Positions 27,759 to 36,647 of a DNA stretch of 64,000 nucleotides are shown here, piece after piece (position 1 is the first letter of the stretch; each line of letters starts with the position of its first letter). A program made the position numbers and the translations under genes. Location of the stretch: contig JASBTX010000011.1 of the NCBI GenBank assembly GCA_030148225.1, forward strand, positions 45,120-109,119, written 5' to 3'. The notes under the pieces were generated by a model. That model had not been told where the DNA came from. It did no database searches and was given only the letters and a program-made list of their open reading frames with translations. The DNA comes from Paracoccaceae bacterium (lineage in GTDB: Bacteria > Pseudomonadota > Alphaproteobacteria > Rhodobacterales > Rhodobacteraceae).

Positions 27759-28190
27759 TTATCTCACGCCGATTTCCGCCAGCGCGGTCAATAGTGCCGG
27801 CGGAACATCGTCCGCCTCGTGCGCGCCTGCCATCGACAGATCGCGCGGTGCGTCGGCTTCGGACAAATACCGCCAGCCCTGAAAGGCACGTCTGGGTATG
27901 GCCTCGGTCCGGTGGATTTCATTTTCCATAATGATACCACAGCGGCGGATACCATCCTCTCCGATCACCTCGTCAAATCGCGCGATCCGCTGGCGCGCCA
28001 AAACAAAGCCCCGAAAGACCCAATAGAGCGATCCGCCATTCAGGATTTCATCAGCCCGCTTTGGCCACATCCGGGTGAGGTGACGCGGCACATAGCCCGG
28101 ATTTGCCGCACGGCGGGACGCATTCCAGTCCACCAGATCCTGCACCTTTCCCGCACCGACGCAGAGCTTGATCAAATGTAGCGGTTCCAC
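27759..28190 (-). CDS. DUF1489 family protein
   Basis: A protein of the alphaproteobacterial DUF1489 family, of unknown function. LHLIKLCVGAGKVQDLVDW, RHLTRMWPKRADEILNGGSLYWVFRGFVLARQ and GWRYL are its conserved blocks. The frame begins with ATGs at 28217 and 28214; I prefer the GTG at 28190 because homologues start just before LIKLCVG and GGGGGAGAG lies upstream, while a TATAGT box sits immediately before the ATGs and would make those leaderless. It converges on the cupin gene and diverges from nrdJ. Confidence 0.85.
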   Translation of the reverse strand: MEPLHLIKLCVGAGKVQDLVDWNASRRAANPGYVPRHLTRMWPKRADEILNGGSLYWVFRGFVLARQRIARFDEVIGEDGIRRCGIIMENEIHRTEAIPRRAFQGWRYLSEADAPRDLSMAGAHEADDVPPALLTALAEIGVR

Positions 28191-28259
28191 CGAAATCTCG
28201 TGACTCTCCCCCATCATAATACTATATTAGGCTCCCCGGACCCAGAGACAAGCAGTGAC

Positions 28260-30515
28260 ATGAACGCCTTTGACACCCCGATTGCGGAACAAATCTGGGA
28301 TATGAAATATCGTTTCAAATCCGCTGACGGAACGGCCCGGGATGAGACCGTTCAGGATACGTGGCGGCGTATCGCCCGTTCGCTGGCAGAGGTCGAAGCC
28401 ACACCATCGGACTGGGAAGAACCGTTTTACAGGGCGCTTGAGGATTTCCGCTTTCTGCCTGCCGGGCGCATTACCGCCGGTGCGGGCACGAAACGTTCTG
28501 TCACGCTTTTCAACTGTTTTGTCATGGGCACGATTCCCGACAGCATGGCCGGCATATTCGACATGCTGAAAGAGGCCGCGCTGACCATGCAGCAGGGTGG
28601 CGGGATCGGCTATGACTTTTCAACCATCCGGCCCAAGGGCGCGGATGTGCGCGGTGTTGCCGCCGATGCATCAGGGCCGCTGTCGTTCATGGATGTCTGG
28701 GACAGCATGTGCCGGACGATCATGTCAGCCGGTTCGCGACGTGGTGCAATGATGGCAACCATGCGCTGCGATCACCCCGATATCGAGGATTTCATCACCG
28801 CCAAATCGGATGCGGCGCGGCTGAGGATGTTCAACCTCTCGGTGCTGGTGACCGATGCGTTCATGGCGGCGGTCAAGGCGGATAAAGACTGGGACCTGCA
28901 GTTTGAAGGCAAGGTGATGCGCACTGTGCCGGCCCGTAAACTCTGGGACGAGATCATGCGCTCGACCTATGATTTTGCCGAGCCCGGCGTGATTTTCATC
29001 GACCGCATCAACCAGAAGAACAACCTTTCCTACGTCGAAACCATCTCGGCCACCAATCCCTGTGGCGAACAGCCACTGCCGCCTTATGGTGCCTGTCTTC
29101 TGGGGTCGATCAACCTTGCCCGCCTTGTGCGTGATCCGTTCGAGGCGAAAGCGGGCATCGACGAAACCGCACTGGACGAGCTTGTCTCGGTTGCCGTGCG
29201 GATGATGGACAATGTCGTCGACGCCTCACAATTTCCGCTTGCCGAACAAAAGCAGGAAGCACAGGCAAAGCGACGGATCGGTCTGGGTGTGACAGGGCTG
29301 GCCGATGCTTTGCTGATGCTGGGGTTGCGCTATGGGTCTGAGGAGGCCGCAGAACAGACAGGGGCATGGCTGCGCAGGATCACGCACGCCGCCTATCGTG
29401 CCTCGGTGGGTCTTGCCCGTGAAAAGGGGGCTTTCCCGCTATTTGACAAGGACAAGTATCCTGAATGCGGTATCATCCCCGATCTTGACGCCGATCTCAG
29501 GGATGAGATTGCCGCGCATGGCATCCGCAACGCGCTGCTGACCTCGATCGCACCCACCGGAACGATCAGCCTTTACGCAGGCAATGTCAGCTCGGGTATC
29601 GAACCGGTATTTGCCTACAGCTATTCGCGCAAGGTCCTGCAAAACGACGGTACGCATACCGAGGAAGAGGTCGAGGATTACGCGGTTCAGCTTTGGCGGC
29701 AGAAATTTGGTGATGCCGATTTTCCCGATTATTTTGTCAATGCACAAACACTCGCACCGCTGGAACATGTCCGGATGCAGGCGGCTGCGCAAAAGTGGAT
29801 CGACAGCTCGATTTCCAAAACCATCAACGTACCTGAAAACATCGAATTCGAAGCGTTCAAGGATGTCTATCTCGCTGCCTGGGATCAGGGCTGCAAGGGC
29901 TGCACGACCTATCGGCCAAATGCCGTGACGGGATCGGTGTTGACGGCGTCGGAGTCACAGGAGGTGACGCCGGATACAGGGGCGGACGTGGTCTATATCA
30001 GTGAGCCGCTGGACCGGCCTCAGGCGCTGGAAGGCAGCACATACAAGCTGAAATGGCCCGACACTGAGCACGCCATCTATATCACCGTGAATGACCTGGT
30101 GGTCAGCGGGCACAGGCGCCCGTTCGAGGTTTTTATCAACTCAAAGAACATGGAGCATTTCGCCTGGACGGTGGCGCTGACGCGTATGATCTCTGCCGTG
30201 TTCCGGCGCGGCGGCGACGTGTCCTTTGTGGTCGAGGAACTGAAGGCCGTGTTCGACCCGCGCGGCGGCGCGTGGATGGAGGGGAAATATGTACCATCTA
30301 TCCTCGCCGCGATCGGCGGCGTGATAGAGCGTCATCTGGTTGCCATCGGGTTCATTGACGGCGAAGGTATGGGGCTGAAATCCGATCCCAAGGCCGATAT
30401 CGTGCCCATCGGGGGCAGGCCCGGGGCAAGTTGTTCGTCATGCGGGTCTTACGAAATGCGCATGATCGAGGGCTGCATGACATGCGCCAATTGCGGCTAT
30501 TCCAAATGCGGATAG
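28260..30515 (+). CDS. nrdJ: adenosylcobalamin-dependent ribonucleotide reductase (class II)
   Basis: NrdJ makes deoxyribonucleotides from ribonucleotides with a cobalamin radical, independent of oxygen. The 751-residue protein starts MNAFDTPIAEQIWDMKYRF, has FNCFVMGTIPDSMAGIF, the loop ATNPCGEQPLPPYG near 264-276 and QGGGIGYDFS, and ends in a zinc-ribbon-like tail CSSCGSYEMRMIEGCMTCANCGYSKC that serves as thioredoxin-interaction region. The start chosen is the ATG at 28260; an upstream in-frame ATG at 28200 lies inside the DUF1489 promoter. Only about 70 bases separate it from the divergent gene. Confidence 0.95.
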   Translation: MNAFDTPIAEQIWDMKYRFKSADGTARDETVQDTWRRIARSLAEVEATPSDWEEPFYRALEDFRFLPAGRITAGAGTKRSVTLFNCFVMGTIPDSMAGIFDMLKEAALTMQQGGGIGYDFSTIRPKGADVRGVAADASGPLSFMDVWDSMCRTIMSAGSRRGAMMATMRCDHPDIEDFITAKSDAARLRMFNLSVLVTDAFMAAVKADKDWDLQFEGKVMRTVPARKLWDEIMRSTYDFAEPGVIFIDRINQKNNLSYVETISATNPCGEQPLPPYGACLLGSINLARLVRDPFEAKAGIDETALDELVSVAVRMMDNVVDASQFPLAEQKQEAQAKRRIGLGVTGLADALLMLGLRYGSEEAAEQTGAWLRRITHAAYRASVGLAREKGAFPLFDKDKYPECGIIPDLDADLRDEIAAHGIRNALLTSIAPTGTISLYAGNVSSGIEPVFAYSYSRKVLQNDGTHTEEEVEDYAVQLWRQKFGDADFPDYFVNAQTLAPLEHVRMQAAAQKWIDSSISKTINVPENIEFEAFKDVYLAAWDQGCKGCTTYRPNAVTGSVLTASESQEVTPDTGADVVYISEPLDRPQALEGSTYKLKWPDTEHAIYITVNDLVVSGHRRPFEVFINSKNMEHFAWTVALTRMISAVFRRGGDVSFVVEELKAVFDPRGGAWMEGKYVPSILAAIGGVIERHLVAIGFIDGEGMGLKSDPKADIVPIGGRPGASCSSCGSYEMRMIEGCMTCANCGYSKCG

Positions 30516-30594
30516 CGCGCCATCTGACGGCTGATTGTTCCAAGTAATCCGGCATTTTCGCCAAATTCCTGACGCATTGATTGGTTAGGACCGC

Positions 30595-31548
30595 ATGAAC
30601 GCCCGCAAGAGGCGAGTCGTGGTGATGGTGAAGGTGATGAAGCAGTATTTTGCAATGGCCCTGCTGATTGCGGGTCTTGGTTATCCGAATGGACTGAGCG
30701 CCCAAGAGCGCGTCAGGCTGGGCGTCGGCAGCATCTTCAACAATGACTATCTGGGCGATAATCGCGACCGCTGGCGCACAGGCTCCTACCAGATCGGCAT
30801 CATTCGGGGTCCCGAAGGCACGACCGGTGCGCCATCGGAACTTGGTCAGGTTCTCGAGTTCAGGATGCGTGGTGAAACCATCGCGCCGCGCAGCCTGATT
30901 TCACCGGCTGCGGGTGATCGTCTTTATGCGGGAACGCTGGCATTCGGCGTGCATACCTATTCAAAGACCGACAATACCGAATTGGCATTCGGGCTGGATC
31001 TGGGTATCGTCGGGCCGCAATCCGGCATCAGGTCGTTTCAGGAGAAAGTTCACCAGATTGTCGGAGCCACGATCCCGAACGTCGCGGGCTTTGAGGTCGC
31101 CAATCGTCTGCGTCCGCATCTGACATTCGAAGCCGGGCAGCTCTTGTCACAAAACCAGACTGCGTTCATGCGCCCGTTTGTCGAGGTGCAGGCCGGGCTG
31201 GAAACCCTGGCGCGGGCCGGGATCGATTTCTCTTTCGGGAAATTCGACAGCGCCGGCCTCAAGCTCAGGGACCCTGTCACCGGTCAGCGGGTTTCGGGTA
31301 TCAACGGCAAAACCAACGAAACCTCGTTCATGATGGGCGCGGATTTCGCGTGGGTTGCCGACAGTGTCTATCTGCCCCGAGCGCGTGGCTATGCCCCAAC
31401 GGACATGCGGTTTCGCGCACGTGCGGGCATCCGGCAGGCTTGGGAAAAGGGGTATCTCTTTTATGGCCTGACATATCTGGGCGAAGAGTTCGTGGGCCAG
31501 CCAGAGGGGCAATATATCGGGTCGCTGAACATACGAATCAACTTTTGA
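30595..31548 (+). CDS. lpxR: lipid A deacylase LpxR family outer-membrane protein
   Basis: The 317-residue protein has a signal peptide (MKQYFAMALLIAGLGYPNGLSAQ) and a beta-barrel pattern with a terminal aromatic residue (SLNIRINF). NDYLGDNRDRWRTGSYQIG and DRLYAGTLAFGVHTYS are the LpxR (DUF2219) hallmarks. LpxR removes the 3'-linked acyloxyacyl chain of lipid A at the outer membrane. Translation may begin at 30595 (AGGA upstream) or at the Met at 30637, which directly starts the signal peptide. The activity is inferred from the family only; the calcium-site residues were not checked one by one. Confidence 0.8.
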   Translation: MNARKRRVVVMVKVMKQYFAMALLIAGLGYPNGLSAQERVRLGVGSIFNNDYLGDNRDRWRTGSYQIGIIRGPEGTTGAPSELGQVLEFRMRGETIAPRSLISPAAGDRLYAGTLAFGVHTYSKTDNTELAFGLDLGIVGPQSGIRSFQEKVHQIVGATIPNVAGFEVANRLRPHLTFEAGQLLSQNQTAFMRPFVEVQAGLETLARAGIDFSFGKFDSAGLKLRDPVTGQRVSGINGKTNETSFMMGADFAWVADSVYLPRARGYAPTDMRFRARAGIRQAWEKGYLFYGLTYLGEEFVGQPEGQYIGSLNIRINF

Positions 31549-31635
31549 TTCGAATCGAATCACATTTCACTTTCCAGAACGAATCACCCGTGCTAGTTTC
31601 TTTAAAAGACCAAAAAATGGCGGGCATACAGGTAC

Positions 31636-32709
31636 ATGAGGACGGGCTTGAAGGGCACGTTCGTCATCGACTGGCAGCAGACAGAGATTGATGGGGTTAC
31701 GCGACCGCACGTGTCTGCTGTCCGCGATGGGGCAACGTGGCGGTGGACGGGGTCGGCGATGCGGGTCGACGGACCTGGCCGGATTTTACCGCTTGGGGAT
31801 GATATCGAACGGTCTGAGCTGCGCCACCGCGCTGCCCGTTCGGTGCGGCGTTTCCTGAGCAAGGCCATCGCCAAAAAACAATCAACCAGCGTTGTGGACG
31901 AAAGTGATCCTTTGTTCGATCAGGGTTTTCTGCTGACTGATGGTCACCGCAGCTATCCGGCGACCTTTATCGAGCATGCGCCCGACCGCGATCCGCTGAT
32001 CATGTTCCCGGATGGGCTGCCACCGGTCAGCACGGATCTGTGGGTCGTGCGCATAATTGGTGAGGATGCGCCGATCCGGCGAACCAACGATTTCGGCGGC
32101 GGCGTGATTTGTTTTACCGACAGCACCATGATCAGAACTCCCGACGGTGTGCGCCCGGTGGATGAGATTGGCGAGGGCGACTGGGTCCAGACCAAGGATA
32201 ACGGCGCGCAAAAGGTCGTCTGGCGCGGTTCGCGCCGCATGACGGGCGCACGGTTTTATGCTGTGCCCGAGCTGCGGCCTATTCGCATTCGTGCCCACGC
32301 GCTGCACAGTGATGAGCCTGACCGCGATCTTCTGGTGTCGCCGCAGCACCGAATGATGGTCAAGGGCAAGATGGCGCAGGCGCTGTTTAACACCGACGAG
32401 GTGCTGGTCGCGGCCGAGCATCTCGTGAACGACTACAGCATTTTTGTCGACTACAATGTCGATCAGACAACCTATCACCATCTGATGTTCGAGCATCATC
32501 AGATCGTCTGGGCGAATGGCATCGAAAGCGAGAGCTTCCATCCCGCCAATACCTCGCTCAAAACACTCGATCCGTTCGAGCGCGAACGGCTGGTGAACTA
32601 TTTTCCGGACCTCCAGGACAACCTCTTTTCGTACGGTGCACATGCCCGAAGGGATCTGGAAAAATCAGAGGCAGCGATCCTCCATCATGCGATGAATTAT
32701 CGGCGTTGA
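31636..32709 (+). CDS. Hint-domain (intein/hedgehog-type) protein
   Basis: A 357-residue protein. The C-terminal half is a Hint module beginning at C159 (GVICFTDSTMIRTPDGVRPVDEIGEGDWV), the nucleophile position for autoprocessing, and containing LLVSPQHRMMVKG and YHHLMFEHHQIVWANGIESESF, the usual late Hint blocks. The N-terminal 150 residues are unlike known enzymes. In Rhodobacteraceae Hint domains of this type are attached to secreted proteins, but no signal peptide is seen here. Self-cleavage is possible and unproven. Confidence 0.85.
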   Translation: MRTGLKGTFVIDWQQTEIDGVTRPHVSAVRDGATWRWTGSAMRVDGPGRILPLGDDIERSELRHRAARSVRRFLSKAIAKKQSTSVVDESDPLFDQGFLLTDGHRSYPATFIEHAPDRDPLIMFPDGLPPVSTDLWVVRIIGEDAPIRRTNDFGGGVICFTDSTMIRTPDGVRPVDEIGEGDWVQTKDNGAQKVVWRGSRRMTGARFYAVPELRPIRIRAHALHSDEPDRDLLVSPQHRMMVKGKMAQALFNTDEVLVAAEHLVNDYSIFVDYNVDQTTYHHLMFEHHQIVWANGIESESFHPANTSLKTLDPFERERLVNYFPDLQDNLFSYGAHARRDLEKSEAAILHHAMNYRR

Positions 32710-32741
32710 CTCTAACCTCGTTGGCTTTATAAGCCTCCTGT

Positions 32742-32761
32742 CCCCGGCCTTCTGGCCGGGG
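32742..32761 (+). terminator. hairpin after the Hint-protein gene
   Basis: CCCCGGCC (32742-32749) and GGCCGGGG (32754-32761) form a perfect 8-bp stem with a four-base loop, followed by ATTTCAATT rather than a clean T tract. It is a probable terminator 32 bases after the stop and before rpsD. Confidence 0.7.
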
Positions 32762-32886
32762 ATTTCAATTGGTGTTGGTGGACCCCGCAAGGGGAACCCT
32801 GTCGGAAATGGCGCCATGCGCCGGATCAGAGGACAACGCCCTTCATAAGTGCCGATCATGGCACCGCATATCGAAGGAGATCAGCC

Positions 32887-33507
32887 GTGACAAAACGCAC
32901 GTCTGCCAAGTACAAAATTGATCGCCGCATGGGCGAAAACATCTGGGGCCGCCCCAAATCCCCCGTCAACCGCCGCGAATACGGCCCCGGCCAGCACGGC
33001 CAGCGCCGCAAGGGCAAGCTCAGCGACTTTGGCATCCAGCTGCGCGCCAAGCAAAAGCTCAAGGGTTATTACGGCGATCTGACCGAAAAACAGTTCCGCC
33101 GCATCTACGCCGAAGCTGAACGGGTCAAGGGTGATACGGGTGAAAACCTTATCGGCCTGCTCGAGCGCCGGCTTGACGCCGTGGTCTACCGGGCAAAATT
33201 CGTACCGACGGTTTTTGCCGCGCGTCAGTTCGTGAACCATGGCCATGTCAAAGTGAACGGCAAAAAGGTCAACATCCCGTCTTATCGCGTCAAGGAAGGC
33301 GACGTGATCGAAGTGCGTGACCGTTCCAAGCAGCTTGCGCTGGTGCTTGAGGCATCGCAGCTGCCCGAGCGTGACGTACCCGACTACATGGAGGTCGATC
33401 ACTCCAAGATGACGGCGACATTCGTGCGTACACCCGCGCTGGGCGACGTACCCTATCCGGTCATGATGGAACCAAACCTCGTGGTCGAATTCTACGCCAA
33501 GAACTGA
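32887..33507 (+). CDS. rpsD: 30S ribosomal protein S4
   Basis: uS4, 206 residues, nucleates 30S assembly by binding 16S rRNA. The start codon is GTG with CGAAGGAGATCAGCC upstream. [25 protein letters not shown] and [18 protein letters not shown] are alphaproteobacterial S4 features, and the S4 RNA-binding domain has [38 protein letters not shown]. It is a stand-alone gene with its own terminator, as in other Rhodobacteraceae where it is apart from the large ribosomal operon. Confidence 0.97.
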   Translation: MTKRTSAKYKIDRRMGENIWGRPKSPVNRREYGPGQHGQRRKGKLSDFGIQLRAKQKLKGYYGDLTEKQFRRIYAEAERVKGDTGENLIGLLERRLDAVVYRAKFVPTVFAARQFVNHGHVKVNGKKVNIPSYRVKEGDVIEVRDRSKQLALVLEASQLPERDVPDYMEVDHSKMTATFVRTPALGDVPYPVMMEPNLVVEFYAKN

Positions 33508-33529
33508 TTTTTCCGAAAACCGAAATTGG

Positions 33530-33559
33530 GGGCCGCGGCGATGCTGCGGCCCTTTTTTT
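33530..33559 (+). terminator. intrinsic terminator after rpsD
   Basis: GGGCCGC (33530-33536) pairs with GCGGCCC (33546-33552), and seven T residues follow at once. This is a standard rho-independent terminator 22 bases after the rpsD stop. Confidence 0.93.
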
Positions 33560-33693
33560 GTCTGTCGGTAACGATGCGGCGATGGCATTAATGATCCATT
33601 TCGGCGCAGATCGGTTGCAGGAATTATTTTCCTGACTGGCACTGTGAACATACCGGCGATAGAAGCATCTGGAACCCTATAGGTAGACCGCGC

Positions 33694-34773
33694 ATGAGCT
33701 TGCCAGAACCACAGCCAGGGATCATGGAAATCGCCCTTTATGTCGGCGGTCAATCAGCGCTTGCCGGGCATCAGGACGTGCTGAAACTCAGCTCGAATGA
33801 AAACCCGCTGGGCCCGCCACCCTCGGCGATGGAGGCCGTACGGGATGCGGCGGCGCAAATGCATCTCTATCCCGCGACCGATCACAGCGATCTGCGCGGT
33901 GCAATTGCCGATACCTGGGGGCTGGACGCGGATCGCCTGATCTGCGGCGTCGGTTCGGACGAGGTGTTGCAATTTGTGACACAGGCCTATGCCGGTCCGG
34001 GTGATGAAATCATTCATACCGAGCATGGCTTTTCGATGTATACCATCCTGACGCATATGGCAGGTGCCACGCCGGTAAAGGTGCCGGAGGTTGACCGCGT
34101 CGTCGATGTCGATGCCATTCTTGCTGCGGTGACTGACCGGACGCGCGTCGTGTTGCTGACCAACCCGGGAAACCCGACCGGTACAATGCTGCCCGAGGCA
34201 GAGCTGACACGCCTGGCCGACGGCTTGCCGGAGCGGATAATCCTCGTGCTGGATTGCGCCTATCTGGAATATGTCAGTGATCATGATGGCGGATTATCGC
34301 TGGCGAAATCACGGCCGAACGTCTTGATGACGCGCACGTTTTCCAAGATCTACGGGCTGGGCGGGCTCAGGATCGGCTGGGGATACGGTCCGCGCGAGAT
34401 GATCGACGTGATGAACAGGATCCGGCAGCCATTCAACCTCTCGGGGGTTCAGCTTGCTGCTGCAACGGCAGCGGTTCGCGATCAGAAATGGCGAGACGAT
34501 TGCGCGCGACTGAACAGGACAGAGCGCGACCGCCTCACCGGTGCGCTGCGTCAGTTGGGTATCGCTTGCGATGATGCACATGGAAATTTCGTGCTGGCCC
34601 GTTTTGCCGATGCTGACGAGGCCGGATCAGCAGATGAGGCGCTGCGCGCGCAGGGGATTATCGTTCGTCGCGTCGCGGGCTATGGTTTTCCCGAGGGACT
34701 GCGCATCACCGTGGGCGACCGGGAACAAATGGGCCGGGTGATAACCGCCCTGACGGATTGGCGGGGAGTATGA
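33694..34773 (+). CDS. hisC: histidinol-phosphate aminotransferase
   Basis: A 359-residue fold-type I PLP enzyme. KLSSNENPLGPPPSAM is the N-terminal substrate block, LTNPGNPTGTMLP the cofactor segment and RTFSKIYGLGGLRIGWGYG carries the Schiff-base lysine K218. HisC makes histidinol phosphate; many alphaproteobacterial HisC also transaminate phenylpyruvate and prephenate-derived acids. Here it overlaps tyrC by one base, so it may act mainly in tyrosine and phenylalanine synthesis, as a His/aromatic aminotransferase. The exact specificity is inferred from neighbours. Confidence 0.92.
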   Translation: MSLPEPQPGIMEIALYVGGQSALAGHQDVLKLSSNENPLGPPPSAMEAVRDAAAQMHLYPATDHSDLRGAIADTWGLDADRLICGVGSDEVLQFVTQAYAGPGDEIIHTEHGFSMYTILTHMAGATPVKVPEVDRVVDVDAILAAVTDRTRVVLLTNPGNPTGTMLPEAELTRLADGLPERIILVLDCAYLEYVSDHDGGLSLAKSRPNVLMTRTFSKIYGLGGLRIGWGYGPREMIDVMNRIRQPFNLSGVQLAAATAAVRDQKWRDDCARLNRTERDRLTGALRQLGIACDDAHGNFVLARFADADEAGSADEALRAQGIIVRRVAGYGFPEGLRITVGDREQMGRVITALTDWRGV

Positions 34774-35684
34774 TGACCGACAGATATGAACGTGTCGCGC
34801 TGATCGGTCTGGGGCTGATCGCGTCATCCATGGCCTGGGCCATGCGGCGCGGCAATGTCGCCGACACGATTGTCGGCTTTGCCCCGTCCGAGGAAACGCG
34901 AAAAGTTGCGGGCGAACTCGGCTTTCTCGACCACGTTGCGGCCTCTGCGACCGAGGCGGTACGGGACGCCGATCTGGTGGTGCTTTGTGTGCCCGTGGGT
35001 GTGATGGGGGCGGTGGCACGAGAGATCGCACCGGCGCTCAAACCCGGTGCGACGGTCAGTGATGTCGGTTCGGTCAAGCAGGCGGTTATCGCGGCGGTAG
35101 CGCCTGAACTGCCCGCCAATGTGCATTTCATTCCTGCCCATCCCTTGGCCGGAACCGAGCAATCCGGGCCGCGCTCGGGCTTTGCCGAACTGTTCGATGA
35201 CCGCTGGTGCCTGCTGGTGCCAACCGAACGGACTGATCCGGGGCAGGTCGACCGCCTTGCGCGTTTCTGGCAGGCGCTGGGTTCGCGCACCGATCAGATG
35301 ACTGCCGATCATCATGACCTTGTGCTGGCGGTTACATCGCATGCGCCGCATCTGATTGCTTATACGATGGTTGGCGTTGCAGATGATCTTCGCCGGGTGA
35401 CGGATTCCGAGGTTGTGAACTATTCGGCGGCGGGTTTCCGCGACTTTACGCGGATTGCCGCCAGTGATCCGACCATGTGGCGGGATGTATTTTTATCTAA
35501 CAAAGACGCGACGTTAGAGATACTTGGCCGCTTCACCGAAGAGCTGTTTGCCCTGCAAAGGGCGATCAGATCGGGTGACGGGGACCTCTTGTTCGAATAT
35601 TTTTCGCGGACAAGAGAGATCAGACGCGGTATCATTGATGCAGGGCAAGATACCGACGCTCCGAATTTCGGGAGAACGAAGTAA
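34773..35684 (+). CDS. tyrC: prephenate/arogenate dehydrogenase
   Basis: A 303-residue NAD(P)-dependent dehydrogenase of tyrosine synthesis. RVALIGLGLIASSMAWAM is the Rossmann glycine-rich loop at the start, PVGVMGAVAREIAP and PAHPLAGTEQSGP (with the catalytic His) follow, and the C-terminal helical dimer domain has FRDFTRIAASDPTMWRDVFLSN. Tandem ATGs at 34770 and 34773 overlap the hisC stop, coupling translation. Cyclohexadienyl dehydrogenase (TyrC) acting on prephenate or arogenate fits; no chorismate mutase domain is fused. Confidence 0.93.
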   Translation: MTDRYERVALIGLGLIASSMAWAMRRGNVADTIVGFAPSEETRKVAGELGFLDHVAASATEAVRDADLVVLCVPVGVMGAVAREIAPALKPGATVSDVGSVKQAVIAAVAPELPANVHFIPAHPLAGTEQSGPRSGFAELFDDRWCLLVPTERTDPGQVDRLARFWQALGSRTDQMTADHHDLVLAVTSHAPHLIAYTMVGVADDLRRVTDSEVVNYSAAGFRDFTRIAASDPTMWRDVFLSNKDATLEILGRFTEELFALQRAIRSGDGDLLFEYFSRTREIRRGIIDAGQDTDAPNFGRTK

Positions 35685-35688
35685 AAAA

Positions 35689-36645
35689 ATGCAGCTGAGG
35701 CGACGCCTGTGCACGGGAACAGGCCTGATCATCGGATTGGCAATATCGGGTGCATTGGCTTATGCGCCGCGCACCTCGGTACGTCCGATCATGCGGGATA
35801 GCGCGGTGTTGTCTGTCGCGACATCCGCGGTGCAGGCCCGACCCGTTGTCGCAGTTTACTACAATGCCAAAATCAGACCGATCCGGCGCGGCACCGTGCT
35901 GAACGGCCATGACGCGCAAGAAGCTGTGAACGTCGACAAGGTGGTGCAGGCGGCTGTGCTGGACGATATTGTCACCGTTGCCTCGACGCCACCTGTATTT
36001 ACTTCGGTCCGGCCCAAGAAACGGCCCAAGGCGCTGAAGGATCAGAACAGCCGGGTCAGAACGGCCGCCGTTGTGACCAAGAAACCGGTCAAGGCACTCT
36101 TCAAACCTAAACTGACGCCCGCCGGATCCGTATGTGGCGTCGCCGCGATCAAAGGGACAGACCTGCCCCGCATCCCCGGCAAGCTCAAAGGCTGCGGTAT
36201 CGACAAACCGGTTTCAGTCACCGAGATCGAGGGGGTCAAGCTTTCGCGGCCTGCAACGATGAACTGTTCGGCGGCCAAAGCGATACAGACTTGGGTCAAT
36301 GATGGGATTAAACCCACTATCGGACGGCTTGGCGGCGGCGTGGATTCGCTTAAGGTGATCGCCGATTATTCCTGCCGTACCCGCAACAACAAACCGGGTG
36401 CAAAAATTTCAGAGCATGCAACAGGTAATGCCGTGGATATCGCGGCATTCACGCTCAAGAACGGGGTCGTCATCGACGTCAAGGATGGCTGGCGCGACCG
36501 TACGCGCGGACCGCTTCTGAAAAAGCTGCACAAGACCGCATGCGGGCCATTCGGTACGGTTCTGGGGCCGGAATCGGATGCCTTTCACCAGGATCATTTT
36601 CACCTGGACGTCGCGAGCTATCGCGCGGGGCCATACTGCCACTAG
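35689..36645 (+). CDS. extensin-like (DUF882/M15-like) protein
   Basis: The 318-residue product has a hydrophobic N-terminus (CTGTGLIIGLAISGALAYA), so it is exported or anchored. The last ~190 residues are the extensin-like C-terminal domain of bacteria: CGVAAIKGTDLPRIPGKLKGCGI, SCRTRNNKPGAKISEHATGNAVDIAAF and HQDHFHLDV, which together form a zinc-peptidase-like site related to D-Ala-D-Ala carboxypeptidases of the M15 group. A Lys/Pro-rich linker joins them. The role is probably peptidoglycan trimming in the periplasm, unproven. Start ATG has GGAGAACGAAG upstream and lies 4 bases after tyrC. Confidence 0.85.
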   Translation: MQLRRRLCTGTGLIIGLAISGALAYAPRTSVRPIMRDSAVLSVATSAVQARPVVAVYYNAKIRPIRRGTVLNGHDAQEAVNVDKVVQAAVLDDIVTVASTPPVFTSVRPKKRPKALKDQNSRVRTAAVVTKKPVKALFKPKLTPAGSVCGVAAIKGTDLPRIPGKLKGCGIDKPVSVTEIEGVKLSRPATMNCSAAKAIQTWVNDGIKPTIGRLGGGVDSLKVIADYSCRTRNNKPGAKISEHATGNAVDIAAFTLKNGVVIDVKDGWRDRTRGPLLKKLHKTACGPFGTVLGPESDAFHQDHFHLDVASYRAGPYCH

Positions 36646-36647
36646 CG

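Noticed and set aside
28200..28260. cobalamin riboswitch upstream of nrdJ
   Set aside because: The gap is far too short and no B12-box-like sequence is visible.
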